From the NCBI RefSeq assembly GCF_018917235.1, contig NZ_JAHLOF010000004.1, forward strand, positions 1-64,000: a stretch of DNA of 64,000 nucleotides, given 5' to 3'. A program made the translations under genes and the position numbers. Every line of letters starts with the position of its first letter. The stretch's first letter is position 1. The stretch comes from Metaclostridioides mangenotii. GTDB lineage: Bacteria; Bacillota; Clostridia; Peptostreptococcales; Peptostreptococcaceae. The notes beneath the pieces were generated by a model. That model searched no databases and was not told the origin of the DNA. It saw only the letters and a list, made by a program, of their open reading frames with translations. Shown here piece by piece: positions 54,000 to 62,960 of this stretch.

Positions 54000-54067
54000 T
54001 GTAAAATCAAACATACTCAATCTCCCCCCATTTTATAGACCCTTATTTCCCCCAATAAGGGTCTTTT
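53964..54067 (+). ncRNA. Putative C-rich small RNA
   Basis: TTGTAT (53964-53969), 18-base spacing and CATAAT (53988-53993) would start a transcript near 54000. The 65-base product has an unpaired TCTCCCCCC (54021-54029) and ends in an 11-pair terminator, AGACCCTTATT (54037-54047) with AATAAGGGTCT (54054-54064), whose loop is TCCCCC, followed by TTTT. Single-stranded C-runs complementary to ribosome-binding sites are the hallmark of C-rich regulatory RNAs such as RsaE/RoxS. No sequence identity to those is claimed. Confidence 0.6.
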
Positions 54068-54158
54068 AATATTTACAATACAATACGTTGTAAGTATATT
54101 TTTTTTAACATAACTATTTAATTTGAATATAATATAAATAGTTAGAGGAGGGGATGTC

Positions 54159-54761
54159 ATGGAATCTACAATAAACAAAGATGAACTAAAAAAAATGATA
54201 CTTGATATGGCCCATAAAGAACTTAAAGGATATACATCACAAAAGGGTTCAGGTAAATACTTTGAAGGAAATCTTGAAAAAATAATAGATAAAAATATAT
54301 CTAAATTTAAGTCGTTAGAGAATAAAAAGAAGATATATTCAAGAATTTTAAATGAATGCTCAAATCAGAAAAACTCTACTGCTATAATAAAAACTTTGAA
54401 AAGGGAAAATCTTTTTAGAACCAAAAAAGAGCTTTTTGAATTCTCAAAGTCAATTGGAGTAGAAGTTCATGGAAAACTATCATATAGTAATTTAATGAGA
54501 AGAGTTTCAAATCATATTTTTTCAAACAAAAATTTTTATTCTGATAAGTATATTCTATTAAAACGTGGTGAAGATGAGTACCTATTAGAGCCTAAATTAA
54601 TAAAAGAAGAATTAATAGAAAGCTACAAGTCAAAAACAAGAGGCGATATGAAGAATATAGCAAAAATGCTAAATATAGATACTGATGAAGAAAGCAGTGC
54701 TGAAGACATAAGAAGAAAAATAATAAATAGTATTGTAAGAGATAAAATGTCAAATTGGTAA
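54159..54761 (+). CDS. Unrecognised protein with two possible SAP-like motifs
   Basis: A 200-residue basic protein with no family that I recognise. Two segments, KELFEFSKSIGVEVHGKLSY (about 91-110) with following LMRRVSNHIF, and MKNIAKMLNIDTDEESSAED with IRRKIINSIV (about 166-195), resemble SAP/HeH helix-loop-helix elements that often bind nucleic acid. The N-terminal part is Lys-rich and helical. AGGAGGGG precedes the ATG. A large structured RNA element follows its stop. A DNA- or RNA-binding role is inference. Confidence 0.6.
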   Translation: MESTINKDELKKMILDMAHKELKGYTSQKGSGKYFEGNLEKIIDKNISKFKSLENKKKIYSRILNECSNQKNSTAIIKTLKRENLFRTKKELFEFSKSIGVEVHGKLSYSNLMRRVSNHIFSNKNFYSDKYILLKRGEDEYLLEPKLIKEELIESYKSKTRGDMKNIAKMLNIDTDEESSAEDIRRKIINSIVRDKMSNW

Positions 54762-54764
54762 TAT

Positions 54765-54857
54765 AATAGGGCACGGAGAAATTAACAGTTAGATTATAGT
54801 GTTTGTAAATAAGGCTGTAAACGTCATCTACATTGTTAATTTTTAACGTGCCCTATT
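54765..54857 (+). other. Long rod-like RNA hairpin after the SAP-like gene
   Basis: AATAGGGCACG (54765-54775) pairs perfectly with CGTGCCCTATT (54847-54857). Inside, AAATTAACA pairs with TGTTAATTT, then GTTAGAT with ATCTAC (wobbles) and GTTT with AAAC. The 93-base element forms one extended stem with small bulges. T-run after it is short (TTTCTTA). It is not similar in sequence to the rod after copZ but is similar in shape. Terminator or non-coding RNA. Confidence 0.5.
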
Positions 54858-54943
54858 TCTTATACAATAAACTAACTATACTTATTATTCCCTATTATTT
54901 TACGGCAAATTAAAATAATATAGATGAATTTAATGTATATATT

Positions 54944-54952
54944 TGGTATAAT
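54944..54952 (+). promoter_or_regulatory. Extended -10 promoter of the VOC gene
   Basis: TGGTATAAT, 42 bases before the ATG at 54994, with no clear -35. Confidence 0.5.
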
Positions 54953-54993
54953 GTTACTATTAGGGATTTACTAAAGTTTAGGAGGGGATAGGC

Positions 54994-55362
54994 ATGAATT
55001 TTAAATTTAATCATAATAATTACAATGTAACTAATCTAGATAAAAGTTTAGAATTTTATAATAAGGCGTTAAACCTAAAGGAAGTAAGACGAAAAGAGGC
55101 ACAAGATGGCAGCTTTGTGCTTGTTTATCTTGGAGATGGGGAAACAGGACACAACTTAGAGTTAACTTGGTTGAGAGACTGGGATAGAGAGTATAATCTA
55201 GGGGATAATGAATTTCATTTAGCTCTTGAAGTTGATGACTTTGAAGGAGCTAAAAAGTTACATAAAGAAATGAATTGCATATGCTTTGAAAACAAGGCCA
55301 TGGGTATATACTTTATCGCTGATCCAGATAACTACTGGATAGAGATAGTTCCACAAAAATAA
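54994..55362 (+). CDS. VOC-family (glyoxalase I-like) protein
   Basis: A 122-residue protein of the vicinal oxygen chelate fold, closest to glyoxalase I. The metal-ligand positions are visible: His in FNHNNYNV, Glu in NLELTWL, His in NEFHLALEV and Glu in YWIEIVP; NVTNLDKSLEFYNKAL is the typical first helix. It may detoxify methylglyoxal, although thiol substrate and specificity cannot be told. TAGGAGGGG precedes the ATG. Monocistronic by context. Confidence 0.88.
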   Translation: MNFKFNHNNYNVTNLDKSLEFYNKALNLKEVRRKEAQDGSFVLVYLGDGETGHNLELTWLRDWDREYNLGDNEFHLALEVDDFEGAKKLHKEMNCICFENKAMGIYFIADPDNYWIEIVPQK

Positions 55363-55488
55363 AAAAATAATACTATCTAAACGGGTTTAGAAAATTTAAT
55401 TAGTTATTTAATTAGAATATGAATATACATAATATTTTAAAAGAACAGAATATATTGCATTTAGATGTGATTAAAGGAGTTGATAAGG

Positions 55489-56754
55489 TTGAAAAAGGCA
55501 TTAACCGCATTAGGAATAGGTGCTGTTGCTATAGCAGTAAATACTGTAGATGCTAGTGCACTTCAAAAGGGAGTAGTTACTGCTAGTGCTTTAAACATTA
55601 GAAGTAATCCAAGTACTAATTCTAAAAAAATTGGACTAGCATATAAAGGCTCTAGTGTAGAGATAATTGAAAAATCTAATGGATGGTTTAAAGTTAAAGT
55701 TTCAAGTACTGTAGGTTGGGCAAGTGCTCAGTATATATCTCTAAATTCAACAGGAGGTTCTAATACAGGTTCAGGATCTTCTAATAATGGAGGATCGTCT
55801 ACACAGAGTGGAAATGGTAAAGTATCAGTAGGAACTAGACTTAACGTTAGAAGTGGCCCCGGTACAAACTATGGAATTGTAGGAAAAGCAAATAATGGTG
55901 AAGTTTTTCAACTTTTAGAATTATCAAATGGTTGGTATAAAGTAAAATTAAGTAATGGTGCAGTAGGATGGGTTACAAGTCAGTACATAGTGAAGACTTC
56001 AGAAAATGTTGGATCAGGTTCAAACTCTGGTTCTAATTCTGGAGATAAAGGGAATTCAGGAAGTACAAATGTTGAAGGGACAAAAGGAAAGATAAGATCT
56101 GGCATAAGATTAAATGTTAGAAGTGGAGCAGGGACTAGTTATTCAGTCGTTGGAAAGTTAAACGGCGGAGATGTAGTTAAATTGTTAGAACTCAAAAATG
56201 GCTGGTATAAAGTTCAAATGTTAAGCGGATCTACAGGATGGGTTAGTGGAGATTATGTTTCTAATACAAATGATGCCTTGTATGAAAGTGGCTCTTCAGG
56301 ATCTGGAAGTAATAACAATAATGGTAGTAGTAATAATGGTGGATCATCTGGTGGACAAACACCATCATATGGAAATGGAGCTAAAGTAGTAGATTTTGCA
56401 TATACATTGATAGGTATACCTTATCAATGGGGGGCAAATGGCCCAAATTCATTCGATTGTTCTGGATTTACTAAGTATGTGTATGAAAAATCAGCTGGTA
56501 TAAGTATTCCGAGAGTATCAAAGTCGCAAGCAGCATATGGCAGTCCTGTTTCGATGGGCAACTATGCTCAGGGTGATTTAGTGTACTTTGATACAGATGG
56601 AGATGGAATTACAAATCACGTCGGTATTTACGTTGGAAATAGTAAATTTATACACTGTAGTGGAACACAAACAAATCCAAACAAAGTTAAAGTTGATAGT
56701 TTAACTGGATCTTATTGGTCAAAAGCATTGCTTGGAGCAAGAAGAATCATATAA
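55489..56754 (+). CDS. Secreted cell-wall hydrolase: three SH3 domains plus NlpC/P60
   Basis: A 421-residue secreted protein. A signal peptide ([17 protein letters not shown], ending near DASA) is followed by three bacterial SH3 repeats (about 28-85, 107-166, 198-256), each with LN(I/V)RSGPGT-like and GW(Y/F)KVK...GWV/GWA signatures, joined by Gly/Ser/Asn linkers, and a C-terminal NlpC/P60 domain with catalytic Cys in [11 protein letters not shown] and His in NHVGIYVGN. It should cleave peptide stems of peptidoglycan. TTG at 55489 is chosen, 9 bases after AAAGGAG; an earlier TTG at 55480 abuts that site. Confidence 0.93.
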   Translation: MKKALTALGIGAVAIAVNTVDASALQKGVVTASALNIRSNPSTNSKKIGLAYKGSSVEIIEKSNGWFKVKVSSTVGWASAQYISLNSTGGSNTGSGSSNNGGSSTQSGNGKVSVGTRLNVRSGPGTNYGIVGKANNGEVFQLLELSNGWYKVKLSNGAVGWVTSQYIVKTSENVGSGSNSGSNSGDKGNSGSTNVEGTKGKIRSGIRLNVRSGAGTSYSVVGKLNGGDVVKLLELKNGWYKVQMLSGSTGWVSGDYVSNTNDALYESGSSGSGSNNNNGSSNNGGSSGGQTPSYGNGAKVVDFAYTLIGIPYQWGANGPNSFDCSGFTKYVYEKSAGISIPRVSKSQAAYGSPVSMGNYAQGDLVYFDTDGDGITNHVGIYVGNSKFIHCSGTQTNPNKVKVDSLTGSYWSKALLGARRII

Positions 56755-56800
56755 ATGGAATTTTAAACTTTATTAATTTACATATAAAATATTTTTAATT

Positions 56801-56842
56801 AAAAGTTGTGGGTAGAAAAAAATTTTCCCCACAACTTTTTTA
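56801..56842 (+). terminator. Terminator after the NlpC/P60 gene
   Basis: AAAAGTTGTGGG (56801-56812) pairs with CCCACAACTTTT (56829-56840), with T-run. Confidence 0.88.
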
Positions 56843-56906
56843 GCATAAAGTACAACCTCCTCGAATATTATAAATACAAAGAATATATTATTGGAGGGAT
56901 TAACTA

Positions 56907-57851
56907 ATGAATAGAAGGAAGATGATGTACAATCGCTATTACAATAGAAGAAGAACCAATATAAGAAAGGTAATAGTAACCTTTTGTTGTCTAGCTATAA
57001 TATGTTTTTACTCTTATACAAAGTTAAGGGAATCTAGTTTGGTAGACTATATAGCTGATAAAGTTGAGTATTGGAATAAGTCGATAGATACTATATCAAA
57101 TAAAGATATAACATCTGAAGATATTTCAAAAGAATTGGACGAGTTAAACAAGGGAAAAGATATAGCTAAAGATAATAATAAACAAAATAATGAAAAGAGC
57201 GAAATTAATGAAAAAGAAGTATCAAAGATTGCCACTATAGATTCTTGGAATGCTTATACTGTACAAGTTGCATCAGTTGATAATGACGAAAAATTAAAAA
57301 AGATACAAGATACACTACTTTCGAGCAAGATTCCATTTTCTGTAATGGAAAAAGATGGAGTTAAAAAAATTCAAACTTATTGCTTCTTTGATAAAGAGGC
57401 ATCGAAGGAGTCAATTTCTTTAGTAAAAGGTAAATTTCCGGATGCATTTGTATCAACACTTGAGGCTCCAGTAGTATCTCTAAAATATACTAGTAAATAC
57501 GGAGCAGCAGATGATATATCAAAAGATATAAATACACTCGTTAAGAATTTTGAAGAAGAGTCGAAATATTGGAAAAATAGTGATGATTTAAAAAATGTAA
57601 ATGTTGACACATATAAGAATATAATTTCAAATAGAAAGACAATTATAGAAAGTATTGAAACTAGTGCAAAACAGCTTAATTACAATGAAATGAAAAAATT
57701 TAAAGAAGGGTTGTTAAAATATACACAAAGTATTTCGGATAAAACAGAAATTTCTACTAAAGCTGTAGAGGAGTCGAAATATGACATAAGTATGGGGCTG
57801 ATGTTATCATCTATTCAGGAATATTGTCAATTTATAACTTCTATAGAATAA
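56907..57851 (+). CDS. Membrane-anchored SPOR-domain protein
   Basis: A 314-residue protein: Arg/Lys/Tyr-rich cytoplasmic start, one membrane segment (KVIVTFCCLAIICFYSY, about 22-38), a charged linker, and a region around residues 113-175 (YTVQVASVDNDEKLKKIQDT through KGKFPDAFV) with the look of a SPOR domain, which binds denuded glycans at division or spore septa. The C-terminal third is helical and unassigned. GGAGGG precedes the ATG. It is transcribed alone and ended by a strong terminator. Confidence 0.78.
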   Translation: MNRRKMMYNRYYNRRRTNIRKVIVTFCCLAIICFYSYTKLRESSLVDYIADKVEYWNKSIDTISNKDITSEDISKELDELNKGKDIAKDNNKQNNEKSEINEKEVSKIATIDSWNAYTVQVASVDNDEKLKKIQDTLLSSKIPFSVMEKDGVKKIQTYCFFDKEASKESISLVKGKFPDAFVSTLEAPVVSLKYTSKYGAADDISKDINTLVKNFEEESKYWKNSDDLKNVNVDTYKNIISNRKTIIESIETSAKQLNYNEMKKFKEGLLKYTQSISDKTEISTKAVEESKYDISMGLMLSSIQEYCQFITSIE

Positions 57852-57856
57852 TAATA

Positions 57857-57887
57857 AAAAAAAGCTGTTATAAAAACAGCTTTTTTT
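57857..57887 (+). terminator. Terminator after the SPOR-domain gene
   Basis: AAAAGCTGTT pairs with AACAGCTTTT around ATAAA, followed by TTT. Confidence 0.9.
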
Positions 57888-57942
57888 AGTTAACGATAAT
57901 TTAATTATATTTTACGTTATTTTAAAATAGTTTGTCTCTTTT

Positions 57943-57978
57943 TTAACAATTGTTAAGATTTTTATATTTATATAGTAT
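57943..57978 (+). promoter_or_regulatory. rnf operon promoter with palindromic operator
   Basis: TTAACAATTGTTAA (57943-57956) is a perfect 14-base palindrome. Its right half supplies TTGTTA (57950-57955) as a -35, with TAGTAT (57973-57978) as -10 at 17 bases. A regulator bound here would block the polymerase. The half-site TTGTTAA is that of the redox repressor Rex, but the two halves are in the reverse order to the usual Rex box, so the protein is uncertain. Confidence 0.5.
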
Positions 57979-58031
57979 ACTATAAACGTACAGAAAAAAT
58001 ATGTTTATTCAATTGATAAGGGGGTAAACCA

Positions 58032-59366
58032 ATGAAACTCTTAACTTTTAAAGGAGGAATACATCCTCAGTATAGAAAAGAGTACTCTAACAGCAAAGCG
58101 CTTGAAAAAGCTTTAGACCCAAAGATTGTTTACATTCCTCTACAACAGCATATAGGAGCGCCTGCTAAACCTATAGTTGAAGTTGGAGATGAAGTTAAAT
58201 TTGGTCAAAAAATAGGCGAGTTACAAGGTTTTGTGTCAGCAAATGTTCATTCATCAGTTTCGGGAAAAGTAATTGCTATTGAACCGCATGAAATTCCAGG
58301 CGGCACTGGTCTATGTATCGTAATTGAAAATGATTTCAAAGAAGAAGTACATGAAAGTGTCAAATCAAAGGGTGATCTTGAAAATCTAACAAAAGAAGAA
58401 ATAATTGAGATCATTAAGGAAGCTGGTATTGTTGGTATGGGTGGTGCAACATTCCCAACACATGTCAAAGTATCTCCTCCACCAGACAGCAAGGCAGAAG
58501 TTGTTATATTGAACGGAGCCGAATGTGAGCCATATCTTACAGCAGATCATAGGTTAATGGTTGAAAAACCAGAAGACGTCGTTTACGGTTTAAGAGTTTT
58601 AATGAAAGCTCTAAACGTAAGTAAAGGTTTCATAGGAATTGAAGCAAATAAACCAGATGCAATCGAAGCGATTTCAAAGGTTGCAAAAGGCTATAGTAAC
58701 ATTGAAGTTGTCAGTTTAGAAGTTAAATATCCACAAGGTGCTGAGAAGCAGCTTATATTTGCGTGTACAGGAAAAGAAGTTCCGTCAGGAGGCCTTCCGA
58801 TAGCAGTTGGTGCTGTCGTTGACAACGTTGGAACAGCTGCACAAATAGCAAAGTCAGTTAAGACAGGAATGCCATTAGTTGAAAGAATTACAACAGTTAC
58901 AGGTAGCGGTATAAATGAACCTAAAAACTTAATAACTAAAGTCGGTACTTTGGTATCTGAAATCATCGAACAGTGTGGTGGTCTAAAAGATAACAAAATA
59001 GGTAAATTTATAATGGGTGGCCCGATGATGGGTATAGCTCAATATACAACTGATATAGTAACAAACAAAGGGTCTTCAGGGATTTTATTGTTAAACGAAA
59101 AAGAAGCACATATTCCAGAGTCTAAAAATTGCATAAGATGTGGTAGATGTGCAGAGGTATGTCCTGCGTTTTTACAACCTTTATATATTAGTGCATATGC
59201 TCTTAAAAATGACTTTGAAAGTGCAGAGAAATTTAGAGCTATGGACTGTATAGAATGTGGATCTTGTTCATTCATATGTCCAGCAACGAGACCATTACTT
59301 CAATCTATCAGATTGGCGAAAAACGAGATTGGCGCTAAAAGAAGAAAACAATCAGCTAAGAAATAG
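58032..59366 (+). CDS. rnfC: Rnf complex subunit C
   Basis: A 444-residue RnfC, the NADH-binding peripheral subunit of the ferredoxin:NAD+ oxidoreductase. GKVIAIEPHEIPGG, the nucleotide-binding GMGGATFPTHVK (about 137-148) and NGAECEPYLTADHR are seen, followed by two Fe-S motifs, CIRCGRCAEVCP and CIECGSCSFICP (about 366-425). AAGGGGG precedes the ATG. First gene of the rnfCDGEAB run with gaps of about 20 bases or less between genes. Confidence 0.96.
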   Translation: MKLLTFKGGIHPQYRKEYSNSKALEKALDPKIVYIPLQQHIGAPAKPIVEVGDEVKFGQKIGELQGFVSANVHSSVSGKVIAIEPHEIPGGTGLCIVIENDFKEEVHESVKSKGDLENLTKEEIIEIIKEAGIVGMGGATFPTHVKVSPPPDSKAEVVILNGAECEPYLTADHRLMVEKPEDVVYGLRVLMKALNVSKGFIGIEANKPDAIEAISKVAKGYSNIEVVSLEVKYPQGAEKQLIFACTGKEVPSGGLPIAVGAVVDNVGTAAQIAKSVKTGMPLVERITTVTGSGINEPKNLITKVGTLVSEIIEQCGGLKDNKIGKFIMGGPMMGIAQYTTDIVTNKGSSGILLLNEKEAHIPESKNCIRCGRCAEVCPAFLQPLYISAYALKNDFESAEKFRAMDCIECGSCSFICPATRPLLQSIRLAKNEIGAKRRKQSAKK

Positions 59367-59387
59367 AGAAAGTTAGGGGGAAAAATA

Positions 59388-60368
59388 ATGGAAAATAAAT
59401 TGATAGTATCATCTTCACCTCATATTAGAAGTAATGAAGATACGTCATATATAATGAAACAAGTTACAATAGCACTTCTTCCAGCTGCAGTCGCAGGAAT
59501 TTATTTCTTTAGACTGAGTGCGCTGAGTGCAATGTTTTTTTGTATATTAGGTACAGTTGGTTCAGAATTTTTATATCAAAAACTTATGAAAAAAGAGAGT
59601 ACTATTGGTGATTACTCAGCAGTAGTAACAGGATTATTATTAGCATTTAACGTTCCAGCATCACTTCCATGGTGGATGTGTTTACTTGGTGGGGCGTTTG
59701 CAATCATAGTAGTTAAAATGGTATTTGGTGGAATAGGGAATAACTTCTTAAACCCTGCACTAGCAGCGAGAGCATTTTTATTAGCTTCTTTCCCAGTGGC
59801 TATGACAGCTTGGACAGCACCAAAAGCTACAAATTGGATAGGAAGTAATATTGATGCAGTTTCTACTGCAACACCGCTTAGTTTTCTTAAGCAAGGTGCT
59901 GATGGAGTATCAGCTATTACACAAAGTGGAGTTAGCCTAACTGATTTGATCATAGGTAACATTGGAGGATGTATAGGTGAAACTTCAGCTATACTATTAA
60001 TCCTAGGTGGAATTTACCTAATGTACAAAGGAATTATAAACTATGTAATACCAGTTGTATACATAGTTACAGTTTTTATATTAACATTTTTATTTAGCGG
60101 ATTTAATATAACGTTTGCAGTATATCAATTATTCGCTGGTGGACTTATGTTAGGTGCTTTTTTCATGCTTACAGATTATACGACATCTCCAATGACGAAA
60201 AAAGCTCAAATAATTTATGCAGTAGTAGCAGGTGTACTTACTACTGTTATAAGAATGTACGGAGGATATCCAGAAGGTGTATCTTATTCGATACTACTAG
60301 TGAACGTTTTAACACCACTATTAGATAAGTTTGTGAAGAACAGAGTATTTGGGGAGGTGGCTAAATAA
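59388..60368 (+). CDS. rnfD: Rnf complex subunit D
   Basis: A 326-residue integral membrane subunit with about nine hydrophobic segments. FMN is attached to a threonine in this subunit; the candidate is in DAVSTATPLSFLK (about 163-175). GGNNFLNPALAARAF-type sequence and MLTDYTTSPMT are typical. It overlaps rnfG by one base. Confidence 0.95.
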   Translation: MENKLIVSSSPHIRSNEDTSYIMKQVTIALLPAAVAGIYFFRLSALSAMFFCILGTVGSEFLYQKLMKKESTIGDYSAVVTGLLLAFNVPASLPWWMCLLGGAFAIIVVKMVFGGIGNNFLNPALAARAFLLASFPVAMTAWTAPKATNWIGSNIDAVSTATPLSFLKQGADGVSAITQSGVSLTDLIIGNIGGCIGETSAILLILGGIYLMYKGIINYVIPVVYIVTVFILTFLFSGFNITFAVYQLFAGGLMLGAFFMLTDYTTSPMTKKAQIIYAVVAGVLTTVIRMYGGYPEGVSYSILLVNVLTPLLDKFVKNRVFGEVAK

Positions 60369-60940
60369 TGAAAAGTATGATCAAACTAGGCCTTACCCTG
60401 TTAGCAATATGTGTAGTAGCATCATTCGCTCTAGGAGTTACAAACGAAGTTACAGCTCCAGTTATAGAACAAAGAAATATACAAGCTAACAACGAACTTA
60501 GACAAGCGGTATTACCAGATGCAAAAGATTTTAAACAGGTAAAAGAATCGGTATATAAAGGAATTGGTGACGGTATAGTTGCTGAAATAAATGAAGGTCT
60601 TGATGGTTCAGGTGAAGTTGTTGGATATACTGTAAAAACTTTGCCTAGTGGTTATGGTGGAGCGATAGAACTTATGGTTGGTCTATCTAAAGATGGAAAA
60701 ATTACAGGGGTAAAGACAGGAACTATGTCTGAGACACCTGGTTTAGGATCAAAAGCAGCTGATCCAACTTTTATAGATCAATATAAAGACAAACCAACAT
60801 CAGCCCTAGAAGTTGTCAAAGGAAGTGCTTCAGGAGATAATCAAATACAAGCAATATCGGGAGCTACTATTACATCTACTGCTGTTACAAATGGAGTTAA
60901 CGCTGCAATAGAAGTTTATAATAGTGCTTTAAATAAATAA
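60368..60940 (+). CDS. rnfG: Rnf complex subunit G
   Basis: A 190-residue subunit with one N-terminal membrane segment (LGLTLLAICVVASFALGV) and an FMN-binding domain. The flavinylation motif SGATITSTAVTNGV is near the C-terminus (about 161-174), with the threonine of SGAT(I)T as attachment site. GGGGAGG lies at the end of rnfD. Confidence 0.96.
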   Translation: MKSMIKLGLTLLAICVVASFALGVTNEVTAPVIEQRNIQANNELRQAVLPDAKDFKQVKESVYKGIGDGIVAEINEGLDGSGEVVGYTVKTLPSGYGGAIELMVGLSKDGKITGVKTGTMSETPGLGSKAADPTFIDQYKDKPTSALEVVKGSASGDNQIQAISGATITSTAVTNGVNAAIEVYNSALNK

Positions 60941-60954
60941 TAGGAGGGTTATAT

Positions 60955-61548
60955 ATGAGTTTAGCTAAGATATTTAAAAACGGGCTAATTGATGAAAACC
61001 CAACGTTTGTTCAGGTAATCGGGATGTGTCCTACACTAGCTGTAACAACTTCAGCAATTAATGGACTTGGTATGGGACTTTCGACAGCTCTAGTTCTACT
61101 ATGTGCGAATGTTTTTATATCAATAATGAGAAATATTATTCCTGATAAAATTAGAATACCTGCATTTATCGTTGTAATAGCAACATTTACTACAATAGTC
61201 GGAATGTTACTTAAGGCTTACGTGCCTGCTCTAGATGCAGCTTTAGGTCTTTATATACCTCTAATAGTTGTTAACTGTATACTACTAGCTCGTGCTGAGA
61301 GTTTCGCGTCAAAAAATGGAGCTATAGCTTCTGCAGTTGATGGAATTAGTATGGGGCTAGGATTCAGTGTGGCACTAACAATACTAGGGGCAGTGAGAGA
61401 AATACTTGGAAATGGTAGTATATTTGGATGGGCACCATTTGGGGCTTCATTCCAACCGATATTAATATTTGTATTGCCTCCAGGTGCGTTTTTAACACTA
61501 GGATTTTTATTCGCTGGATTTAATAAATTAATGGGCAAGAAAGCATAG
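60955..61548 (+). CDS. rnfE: Rnf complex subunit E
   Basis: A 197-residue integral membrane subunit with about six hydrophobic segments, homologous to RnfA and NqrD. GLIDENPTFVQVIGMCPTLAVT contains a conserved membrane cysteine (about residue 25), part of the Fe-S site shared with RnfA. TAGGAGG precedes the ATG. Confidence 0.95.
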   Translation: MSLAKIFKNGLIDENPTFVQVIGMCPTLAVTTSAINGLGMGLSTALVLLCANVFISIMRNIIPDKIRIPAFIVVIATFTTIVGMLLKAYVPALDAALGLYIPLIVVNCILLARAESFASKNGAIASAVDGISMGLGFSVALTILGAVREILGNGSIFGWAPFGASFQPILIFVLPPGAFLTLGFLFAGFNKLMGKKA

Positions 61549-61562
61549 TGGAGGTGCGATAA

Positions 61563-62138
61563 ATGAATTTAATACTTTTATTTTTAAGTGTTGTTCTTGT
61601 TAATAACGTTATAACTTCTCAGTTCTTGGGTATATGTCCATTCCTTGGTGTATCTAAGAAGACTGACACTGCATTAGGAATGGGAGTTGCAGTTACTTTC
61701 GTTTTGACATTAGCATCATTTATTACTTATTTTGTTCAAGTGTTATTAGTAAAAACTAATACAGAATTTTTACAAACAATAGCATTTATACTTGTTATAG
61801 CTTCTATAGTACAGTTTGTTGAGATGGTAATACAAAAAATGAGTCCATCGCTTTACCAAGCGCTTGGAGTTTTCTTACCACTTATAACTACAAACTGTGC
61901 GGTACTTGGTATAGCACTTGTTAACGTACAAAATGGATACAACCTTATTGAAACTATTATAAATGGGTTCGGAGCAGGAGCTGGTTTCACGCTAGCAATA
62001 GTATTATTTGCAGGAATAAGAGAGAGATTAGAGCTTGCAGATATACCAGATGGATTTAAAGGATTTCCAATAACTTTAATCTCTGCTGGACTTATGTCAA
62101 TAGCTTTCTTAGGTTTCACAGGGCTTATAAAGTTATAG
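61563..62138 (+). CDS. rnfA: Rnf complex subunit A
   Basis: A 191-residue integral membrane subunit with six hydrophobic segments. [19 protein letters not shown] (about 14-32) carries the conserved cysteine of the membrane Fe-S site; [13 protein letters not shown] carries the second. It forms the core with RnfE. GTGGAGG precedes the ATG. Confidence 0.96.
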   Translation: MNLILLFLSVVLVNNVITSQFLGICPFLGVSKKTDTALGMGVAVTFVLTLASFITYFVQVLLVKTNTEFLQTIAFILVIASIVQFVEMVIQKMSPSLYQALGVFLPLITTNCAVLGIALVNVQNGYNLIETIINGFGAGAGFTLAIVLFAGIRERLELADIPDGFKGFPITLISAGLMSIAFLGFTGLIKL

Positions 62139-62156
62139 AATTGGAGGTAAATGTAT

Positions 62157-62960
62157 ATGAATACAATAATAATTTCAGTACTAGTTTTAGGAATCATGGG
62201 ATTGATCTTTGGAGTAGTACTTGCATTTGCTTCTCAGAAGTTTGCTGTTGAAACTGATGAAAGAGTAGATGCAATACTTGAAGTTCTTCCCGGAGCAAAC
62301 TGCGGTGGTTGTGGATTCCCTGGTTGTGGAGGTCTTGCAAGCGCAGTTGTAGAAGGTAAAGCACCAGTTAATGGTTGTCCTGTTGGTGGGGCTGCTGTCG
62401 CTGCAAAAGTAGGAGAAATAATGGGAATAACTGCAGATGATGGCGAGAGAAAAGTTGCAAAAGTAATATGTAAAGGTGACTGTTCAAGTGCTAAGAATAA
62501 ATACGAATACGAAGGTATAACTGATTGTAGAACTGCTAATGTTTTAAATTCAGGAGCTAAATCATGTAAATTCGGTTGCCTTGGGCTTGGCACATGTAAA
62601 GATGCATGTAATTTTGGTGCTATTACTGTAATAGATGGTGTAGCTGTTATTGATGAAGATAAATGCGTTGACTGTGGTAAATGTATGGAAGTTTGCCCTA
62701 AAGGAATAATCAAAGAAAAGCCAGTTAGTAAAGAAGTAGTTGTTGAATGTAACAGCAAAGAATTCGGAAAAGATGTAAAAGAGAAGTGTATAGTAGGATG
62801 TATAGGTTGTGGAATATGTGTGAAAGCATGTAAATTTGACGCTATTATATTCGAGGATAAGCTAGCAAGAATAGATTATGATAAGTGCGTAGGATGTATG
62901 GAATGTGTTAAAAAATGTCCTACTAAAGTTATAAAAGGAAATTTACCTAAGAATGCTTAA
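62157..62960 (+). CDS. rnfB: Rnf complex subunit B, C-terminal ferredoxin domain apparently lost
   Basis: A 267-residue ferredoxin-binding subunit. One membrane anchor (about 3-25) precedes the Fe-S domain PGANCGGCGFPGCGG, then ferredoxin-like motifs CLGLGTCKDAC, CVDCGKCMEVCP, CIGCGICVKAC and CVGCMECVKKCP, together about five clusters. ATG at 62157 has GGAGG 9 bases upstream; one at 62151 is closer. After the TAA at 62958 the sequence continues in another frame with a further two-cluster ferredoxin and no start codon, so the gene looks interrupted by a one-base loss. Whether the short form is functional cannot be told. Confidence 0.88.
   Translation: MNTIIISVLVLGIMGLIFGVVLAFASQKFAVETDERVDAILEVLPGANCGGCGFPGCGGLASAVVEGKAPVNGCPVGGAAVAAKVGEIMGITADDGERKVAKVICKGDCSSAKNKYEYEGITDCRTANVLNSGAKSCKFGCLGLGTCKDACNFGAITVIDGVAVIDEDKCVDCGKCMEVCPKGIIKEKPVSKEVVVECNSKEFGKDVKEKCIVGCIGCGICVKACKFDAIIFEDKLARIDYDKCVGCMECVKKCPTKVIKGNLPKNA

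Noticed and set aside
57943..57956. Canonical Rex box before rnfC
   Set aside because: Rex boxes read TTGTTAA-n4-TTAACAA; here the halves are swapped with no spacer, so I report only a palindrome.
62234..62758. Minus-strand open frame of 174 codons under rnfB
   Set aside because: It mirrors the cysteine-rich coding of rnfB; no start signal or plausible product.
62940..62946. Programmed -1 frameshift at slippery AAATTTA in rnfB
   Set aside because: The heptamer is in the right frame, but slippage there meets a TAA at 62948 at once. Any productive shift must happen after 62951.
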